A DNA stretch of 8,494 nt, taken from positions 1 to 8,494 of the forward strand of contig NZ_DATITZ010000341.1 in NCBI RefSeq assembly GCF_035467215.1. The letters are read 5' to 3'. The position numbers were made by a program, and so were the translations under genes. A model generated the notes under the pieces. The model ran no database searches, was not told the origin of the DNA, and saw nothing but the letters and a program-made list of their open reading frames with translations. Positions within the stretch are counted from its first letter, which is position 1. Each line of letters opens with the position of its first letter. Origin of the DNA: Thiocapsa sp035467215. Lineage in GTDB: Bacteria; Pseudomonadota; Gammaproteobacteria; Chromatiales; Chromatiaceae. Positions 4,607 to 8,494 of the stretch are shown piece by piece.

Positions 4607-6100
4607 ATGACCGGAACATTGAAGTGGCCGTTGACGGCTGCAGTGATTGCATGCGCATCCGTGCCGACACTGGCATCGGCAACCAATGGATATTTCTCGC
4701 ACGGCTGGGGTACCAAATCCAAGGCGATGGCGGGCGTCGCCGCGGCCTTGCCGCAGGATACGCTCGTCACGGCAACGAACCCCGCCGGAATGGCATTCGT
4801 CGGGACATCGCTCGATGTGGGATTGGCCTTCTTCAGTCCTTCGCCGCGGGGCTACGACGCGAACAACGACTTTTCGGTGGACCCCGCCTCGGGCTTTCCG
4901 ACCGGGCCGTTCGTCACTCCGGGCCGATATGACAGCGAAGGGGATTGGTTTCTGATCCCGAGCTTCGGTTTCAATTACGAGCTGGATGAAAAAAGCACGA
5001 TCGGCTTTACCGTTTTCGGCAACGGCGGGATGAACAGTGATTATCGGGATCGCCCGGTCTGGGAGAACTTCGCCGCGGCACCCAATCAGCTCGCGATCGG
5101 TCCCGGCATGATGCCGCCTCCAGGCACGATTGCGAGCCCCGGTGGACTTCTGTTCACGCAGACGAACCCGCCGATGCCCGTGACGGACCCGAACATGCCT
5201 CCGCCGCCGAACGGCAACAACGCCAACCCCGGCGGTTTTCTGAGCGCGACCGGCTCGACCGGTGTCAACCTCGAGCAATTGTTCATCGAGATCCCCTACA
5301 CCTTCAAATTCGCGGATGGAAAGCAATCGGTCGGTATAGCGCCGGTTTTTGCGATGCAGAGTATCGAGGTCAAAGGGCTTCAGCCGTTCCGCGCGGCCTC
5401 CTTGTATCCGGACAAGGTCTCGAACAACGGAACCGACTGGTCGTACGGCGCCGGCCTGCATCTGGGATGGTACGGCGAGGTGACCGATCAACTGGCGTTC
5501 GGTATGTCGTATCGCACCAAGATGTGGATGTCGGAATTCGACGACTATAAGGGGCTGTTCGCCGATGGGGGCGAGTTCGATATCCCTGCGATGTTGAACT
5601 TCGGCGTCTCCTTCAAGGCGCGGCCGGACCTGACCTTTGCGTTCGACTACCAGCGTATCTTCTACGGCGAGGTCTCGTCGATTTCCAACTCGAACGACAA
5701 CGACATCTCGCCCTGTTTCACCTCGAACCCCAAACCCGCGTATTGCCTTGGCGGTGAGGACGGACTCGGGTTTGGATGGGACAGCATGGACATCTTCAAG
5801 GTGGGTGTGCGTTACGACCACGACGAGAAGCTGAGTCTGATGGGCGGCGTGAGCTACAACACCGAGTTCGCCTCCGGTCGGCAGGCCCTTCTGAACATCA
5901 TGGCGCCCGCGACCATTCGTTGGCACCTCACCTTGGGCGCGTCCTACCGCTTTACGGAAAAGGATGAGTTCGCGTTGGCCTTTTCCTACATGCCGGAGGA
6001 AGAGCTGAGCGGCACGAGTCCCAGCATCACCCAGGCTCAATCCGGATCCATCTACATGGAACAGATGGATATCCAGATCGGTTGGAATCACCGCTTCTGA
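4607..6100 (+). CDS. FadL/OmpP1/TodX-family outer-membrane transport protein
   Basis: The family forms monomeric 14-strand outer-membrane barrels with an N-terminal plug that take up hydrophobic substrates such as long-chain fatty acids or aromatics. The 497-residue protein begins with a signal peptide (Lys6, hydrophobic 8-22, probable cleavage after ASA, residue 25). The plug-like mature N-terminus includes TNGYFSHGWG (26-35) and ATNPAGMAFVG (56-66), where the NPA motif is typical. Alternating aromatic and hydrophobic beta-strand patterns fill the rest, and it ends in the C-terminal Phe of barrel proteins. Two features stand out: a proline, glycine and asparagine-rich insert at about 165-210, and Cys370/Cys380 nine residues apart, which could form a disulfide in an external loop. 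A very strong ribosome binding site GGAGGAG (4591-4597) precedes ATG by nine bases, suggesting high expression. The substrate cannot be told from sequence. It occupies the place where ychF often follows pth. Confidence 0.9.
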   Translation: MTGTLKWPLTAAVIACASVPTLASATNGYFSHGWGTKSKAMAGVAAALPQDTLVTATNPAGMAFVGTSLDVGLAFFSPSPRGYDANNDFSVDPASGFPTGPFVTPGRYDSEGDWFLIPSFGFNYELDEKSTIGFTVFGNGGMNSDYRDRPVWENFAAAPNQLAIGPGMMPPPGTIASPGGLLFTQTNPPMPVTDPNMPPPPNGNNANPGGFLSATGSTGVNLEQLFIEIPYTFKFADGKQSVGIAPVFAMQSIEVKGLQPFRAASLYPDKVSNNGTDWSYGAGLHLGWYGEVTDQLAFGMSYRTKMWMSEFDDYKGLFADGGEFDIPAMLNFGVSFKARPDLTFAFDYQRIFYGEVSSISNSNDNDISPCFTSNPKPAYCLGGEDGLGFGWDSMDIFKVGVRYDHDEKLSLMGGVSYNTEFASGRQALLNIMAPATIRWHLTLGASYRFTEKDEFALAFSYMPEEELSGTSPSITQAQSGSIYMEQMDIQIGWNHRF

Positions 6101-6108
6101 CGGGCCCT

Positions 6109-6146
6109 CGACGACGCTCGTCCGGCGTGCCGGGCAAACGTCGTCG
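6109..6146. other. Nested hairpin just after the FadL-like gene
   Basis: CGACGACG (6109-6116) pairs perfectly with CGTCGTCG (6139-6146). Its loop contains a second small hairpin, CCGG (6122-6125) with CCGG (6130-6133). It begins eight bases after the stop codon. No T-run follows on either strand, so it may mark a transcript 3' end or block 3' exonucleases. Confidence 0.45.
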
Positions 6147-6164
6147 CAAGGTTGTCAGGGCGGT

Positions 6165-6192
6165 CCCGCCGCGCCCGCGCCGGTGCGGCGGG
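6165..6192. other. GC-only hairpin between convergent genes
   Basis: CCCGCCGC (6165-6172) pairs perfectly with GCGGCGGG (6185-6192), and an inner CCG/CGG pair (6175-6177, 6181-6183) tightens the loop. It lies 33 bases past the ugd stop and 64 past the FadL-like stop, so it could serve both transcripts as a barrier or 3'-end stabiliser. There is no T-tract, so it is not a classical terminator. Confidence 0.5.
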
Positions 6193-6225
6193 CTTGCCGA
6201 TTGCGTGAGCGAACCCGATCGGGCG

Positions 6226-7563
6226 TTATTGCGCCGTCATCGGCAAGCGACCGATCGAGATATAGGTCAGTCCGGTAGCGGTCGCGAGATGTCCGTCGAG
6301 AATGTTGCGGCCGTCGAAGATCACTCCGGCCTTGAGCTTTTCCTTCATCAACCGGAAATCCGGGCTGCGAAACTGCGACCACTCGGTCAGGACGGCAAGT
6401 GCGTCGGCTCCCTCCAATGCCGATACGGCATCGTCGACCAGTGCCAGATCGGCCCGCTCGCCGTAGATCCGCTGTGTCTCCGGCATGGAAACCGGGTCGA
6501 ATGCCTGAACCTTGGCTCCCGCCTCCCAGAGCGATTCCATCAAGACCCGACTCGATGCCTCTCGCATGTCGTCGGTATTGGGCTTGAACGAGAGACCCCA
6601 AACGGCGATGGTGCGGCCCTTCAGATCGCCGTTGAAATGCGCGTGGATCTTTTTGAACAGCAGGTCCTTCTGTCGGAAGTTCACGGCCTCGACGGCATGC
6701 AGCAGCTGCGGGTCGTACCCCAGGCTACGCGCGGTGCGCTCGAGCGCGCGCACGTCCTTCGGGAAGCAGGAGCCGCCGTAGCCGCAGCCGGGGTAGATGA
6801 ACTGGTAGCCGATGCGCGGATCTGAGCCGATGCCGACGCGAACCTTTTCGATGTCGGCCCCGACGGCTTCGGCGATGTTCGACAGCTCGTTCATGAAGCT
6901 GATCTTGGTCGCCAGCATGGCATTGGCGGCGTACTTGGTCAGCTCGGCCGAGCGCACGTCCATCAGCATGACGCGGTCATGGTTGCGATTGAAGGGGGCA
7001 TAGAGCGCGCGCAGCAGCTCGCCGGTACGCGGATTGTCCGTGCCGACGATGATGCGATCCGGTCGCATGAAGTCGTCGATCGCCGCGCCCTCTTTCAGGA
7101 ACTCGGGATTGGAGACCACGTCGAATTCGACTGTTACATCGCGGGCGGCCTGCGCATCGCGGACGGCGGCGGCCACCTTGTCGGCGGTTCCGACGGGCAC
7201 GGTCGACTTGTTGACCAGGATGCGATACGCATCCATGTGCTCGCCGATGCTGCGCGCGACCGCGAGGACGTACTGTAGATCGGCCGAGCCGTCCTCGTCC
7301 GGCGGCGTGCCGACCGCGATGAACTGAAAGAGTCCGTGCCGTACCCCTTCCTCGGCGTCGGTCGAGAAGGTCAGCCGGCCCGCCGCGCGGTTCTGCTTGA
7401 TCAGCTCGTCGAGCCCGGGCTCGTAGATGGGCACGCCCCCGCTGTTGAGGAGGGCGATCTTGGCAGGATCCACGTCGATACAGAGGACGCGATTGCCGAC
7501 CTCCGCCAAGCAGACGCCAGTGACCAGTCCAACGTAACCGCTGCCAAAAATCGTAACGTCCAT
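6226..7563 (-). CDS. ugd: UDP-glucose 6-dehydrogenase
   Basis: Ugd oxidises UDP-glucose to UDP-glucuronate with two NAD+ in the cytosol, supplying precursor for exopolysaccharide, capsule or LPS sugars. The 445-residue length is normal. Seen in order are the N-terminal Rossmann motif GSGYVG (7-12), the STVPVGT turn (120-126), NPEFLKEGAAIDDFMRPDR (152-170), ELTKYAANA (207-215, Lys210), the catalytic cysteine loop GCGYGGSCFPKD (259-270, Cys266), the C-terminal domain motif VWGLSFKPNTDDMREA (321-336) and FDGRN (416-420). A GGAG ribosome binding site lies at 7574-7577, ten bases before ATG. No glycan-synthesis genes adjoin it, so its polymer cannot be named. A GDP-mannose dehydrogenase is related, but the motifs fit Ugd better. 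It converges on the FadL-like gene and diverges from the tRNA operon. Confidence 0.96.
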   Translation of the reverse strand: MDVTIFGSGYVGLVTGVCLAEVGNRVLCIDVDPAKIALLNSGGVPIYEPGLDELIKQNRAAGRLTFSTDAEEGVRHGLFQFIAVGTPPDEDGSADLQYVLAVARSIGEHMDAYRILVNKSTVPVGTADKVAAAVRDAQAARDVTVEFDVVSNPEFLKEGAAIDDFMRPDRIIVGTDNPRTGELLRALYAPFNRNHDRVMLMDVRSAELTKYAANAMLATKISFMNELSNIAEAVGADIEKVRVGIGSDPRIGYQFIYPGCGYGGSCFPKDVRALERTARSLGYDPQLLHAVEAVNFRQKDLLFKKIHAHFNGDLKGRTIAVWGLSFKPNTDDMREASSRVLMESLWEAGAKVQAFDPVSMPETQRIYGERADLALVDDAVSALEGADALAVLTEWSQFRSPDFRLMKEKLKAGVIFDGRNILDGHLATATGLTYISIGRLPMTAQ

Positions 7564-7681
7564 TCTTTATCGTCTCCGGGCTTTTTCGGTCGGATCAACA
7601 GTGATCGGGGGTGGCCGTCCGGTCGCGCGCATCGCACTTGCGCCGTTGAGATCGGCGCGCGGCGTCCGACTCGGCTCCTCG

Positions 7682-7710
7682 ATTGTATATCCGCCGGGCC
7701 GGAGTGTATC
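7682..7710 (-). promoter_or_regulatory. Tentative ugd promoter
   Basis: On the minus strand TACAAT (7682-7687, five of six consensus) lies 17 bases after GATACA (7705-7710, three of six). This would give a leader of about 110 bases. The -35 box is poor. Confidence 0.25.
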
Positions 7711-7773
7711 GACCCGATTGCCTCGGGTGCGGCGCACGTCCCGGTTGTCTTGCGCGCAATCGTCCACGCCGGC

Positions 7774-7802
7774 TTGACGCTGGCGGTTTTGCCCCATATA
7801 CT
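7774..7802 (+). promoter_or_regulatory. Strong sigma-70 promoter of the tRNA-tuf operon
   Basis: TTGACG (7774-7779, five of six), a spacer of exactly 17 bases and TATACT (7797-7802, five of six) form a near-consensus promoter. A GC-rich discriminator (GTGCCGC) follows, a feature of stringently controlled stable-RNA promoters. The expected start near 7808-7810 leaves only about eight bases before tRNA-Tyr, so no tRNA precedes it. Confidence 0.85.
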
Positions 7803-7816
7803 GTGCCGCTCTTTAA

Positions 7817-7901
7817 GGAGGGGTTCCCGAGCGGTCAAAGGGATCAGACTGTAAATCTGACGGCTCAGCCTTCGGAGGTTCGAATCCTCCCCCCTCCACC
7901 A
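7817..7901 (+). tRNA. tRNA-Tyr (anticodon GUA)
   Basis: This is a class II tRNA of 85 bases including the encoded CCA. The acceptor GGAGGGG pairs perfectly with CCCCTCC. The anticodon stem TCAGA/TCTGA holds loop CTGTAAA with anticodon GTA at 7851-7853. The long variable arm folds as GGC-TCA-GCC, and the T-arm is GGAGG-TTCGAAT-CCTCC. It closely resembles E. coli tyrU and is first in the operon here; E. coli has thrU ahead of it. Confidence 0.98.
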
Positions 7902-7910
7902 AATTCTAGG

Positions 7911-7930
7911 CCGCAGAAGTGTCTTTGCGG
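7911..7930 (+). other. Hairpin in the tRNA-Tyr to tRNA-Gly spacer
   Basis: CCGCA pairs with TGCGG, and G-U and A-U pairs extend the stem to seven. It starts nine bases after the CCA of tRNA-Tyr. No T-run follows; an RNA-processing role is possible. Confidence 0.35.
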
Positions 7931-7994
7931 GTTGCCTTTCCGGGCTGGGCTTGCGGCTTGAGCGTAGGTCCTCGAGGCGCGAAAACGACGTAGC

Positions 7995-8009
7995 CTGCCG
8001 GCACGGCAG
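7995..8009 (+). other. Second hairpin in the tRNA-Tyr to tRNA-Gly spacer
   Basis: CTGCCG (7995-8000) pairs perfectly with CGGCAG (8004-8009) around loop GCA. It lies 39 bases before tRNA-Gly. The 147-base spacer holds no recognisable gene or tRNA remnant. Confidence 0.4.
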
Positions 8010-8048
8010 CGTTCGCCCTTCAGCCCCGTGGTATGGCGTGAAAGCGCT

Positions 8049-8122
<74 letters not shown>

Positions 8123-8144
8123 TTAAGATGTGTGCTTTGCGATC

Positions 8145-8220
8145 GCCCATGTAGCTCAGTTGGTAGAGCACACCCTTGGTAAGGGTGAGGTCACCGGTTC
8201 GACTCCGGTCATGGGCTCCA
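8145..8220 (+). tRNA. tRNA-Thr (anticodon GGU)
   Basis: The acceptor GCCCATG pairs perfectly with CATGGGC. The anticodon stem CACCC/GGGTG holds loop TTGGTAA with anticodon GGT at 8178-8180. The T-arm is ACCGG-TTCGACT-CCGGT, followed by discriminator U and CCA. It lies 22 bases after tRNA-Gly and matches thrT of E. coli. A T-rich stretch (8221-8231) follows directly, which might cause some termination before tuf. Confidence 0.98.
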
Positions 8221-8314
8221 TTTTCCTTTTTCGAGATTCAGTCGTCGATCTTGGATCGTCGTAGCAGTAGCGTCCAGCGCGACTTGTCGATTTGAACCAT
8301 GCGGGGAGCCGTTC

Positions 8315-8494
8315 ATGTCCAAAGCAAAATTCGAGCGCAGCAAGCCACACGTAAACGTCGGCACGATCGGCCACGTCGACCACGGCAAGACGACCTTGAC
8401 GGCGGCGATCACGACGCACCAGGCGAAGAAATTCGGCGGTGAGGCGCGCGCCTACGATCAGATCGACAACGCCCCCGAGGAGCGCGAGCGCGGC
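8315..8494 (+). CDS. tuf: Translation elongation factor Tu, 5' part only
   Basis: EF-Tu is the GTPase that brings aminoacyl-tRNA to the ribosomal A site. Only the first 60 residues fall in the window. They include the family start KFERSKPHVNVGTIGH, the P-loop GHVDHGKT (19-26), and DQIDNAPEERERG (48-60) leading into switch I. The ribosome binding site GGGGAG (8303-8308) lies six bases before ATG. The 94-base leader after tRNA-Thr holds a small hairpin (CGATC 8246-8250 with GATCG 8254-8258). Transcription is expected from the promoter at 7774, joining EF-Tu output to that of three tRNAs. Gammaproteobacteria often carry a second tuf copy near rpsG-fusA; this is the tufB-type location. Confidence 0.96.
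   Translation, partial: MSKAKFERSKPHVNVGTIGHVDHGKTTLTAAITTHQAKKFGGEARAYDQIDNAPEERERG

Noticed and set aside
4643..4654. Lipobox-like VIAC in the FadL-like signal peptide
   Set aside because: The family is not lipidated, and an ordinary signal peptidase I site (ASA) lies at residues 23-25 followed by a typical mature N-terminus.
4565..6091. Long minus-strand open frame (508 codons) opposite the FadL-like gene
   Set aside because: It mirrors the codon pattern of the plus-strand gene, is rich in Arg and His, and has no recognisable domain; the plus strand has signal peptide, family motifs and ribosome binding site.
6082..6825. Plus-strand open frame of 247 codons after the FadL-like gene
   Set aside because: Most of it lies antisense to ugd, whose motifs are unmistakable; the frame is a shadow.
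7902..8048. Degenerate tRNA between tRNA-Tyr and tRNA-Gly
   Set aside because: No T-arm or anticodon-arm pattern could be found in the spacer.

Overview
This is a stretch of high-GC gammaproteobacterial chromosome made mostly of core genes. The gene order (TPR protein, ispE, tRNA-Gln, prs, rplY, pth, and later tRNA-Tyr, tRNA-Gly, tRNA-Thr, tuf) is the usual gammaproteobacterial arrangement. The protein sequences resemble those of purple sulfur bacteria (Chromatiaceae, such as Thiocapsa or Allochromatium relatives). That family-level placement is inferred from sequence feel and was not tested by a search.

Layout. Positions 1-1477 hold the 3' part of a tetratricopeptide-repeat protein gene that overlaps ispE (isoprenoid precursor synthesis) by four bases. 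A tRNA-Gln(UUG) gene follows at 1524-1598. Next comes a strongly structured leader with a ten-C tract, then prs (PRPP synthase, GTG start at 1703), a probable weak terminator, rplY/ctc (ribosomal protein bL25) and pth (peptidyl-tRNA hydrolase, GTG start). Two genes common in this neighbourhood in relatives are missing here: lolB between the TPR gene and ispE, and ychF after pth.

Positions 4079-4606 are a 528-base gene-free region. It carries a probable terminator for the pth side, a 9-bp inverted repeat with arms 69 bp apart, short direct repeats, a 12-bp palindrome, a good sigma-70-like promoter and a hairpin. It leads, with a very strong ribosome binding site, into a FadL/OmpP1-type outer-membrane protein gene (4607-6100). 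A convergent UDP-glucose 6-dehydrogenase gene (ugd, minus strand, 6226-7563) follows. The short gap between the two genes holds two GC-rich hairpins.

From 7774 a near-consensus promoter drives a tRNA-Tyr, tRNA-Gly, tRNA-Thr and tuf transcription unit, cut off by the window end inside the EF-Tu gene. This matches the tyrU-glyT-thrT-tufB operon of E. coli without its leading thrU.

Taken together the window serves translation (four tRNAs, bL25, Pth, EF-Tu), nucleotide and isoprenoid precursor supply (Prs, IspE) and the cell envelope (FadL-like porin, UDP-glucuronate production by Ugd). I do not see a mobile element, CRISPR array, defence system or clearly new system. The items most worth a second look are non-coding: the alternative-pairing leader before prs, the repeat-rich region before the FadL-like gene, and the duplicated start region of ispE.
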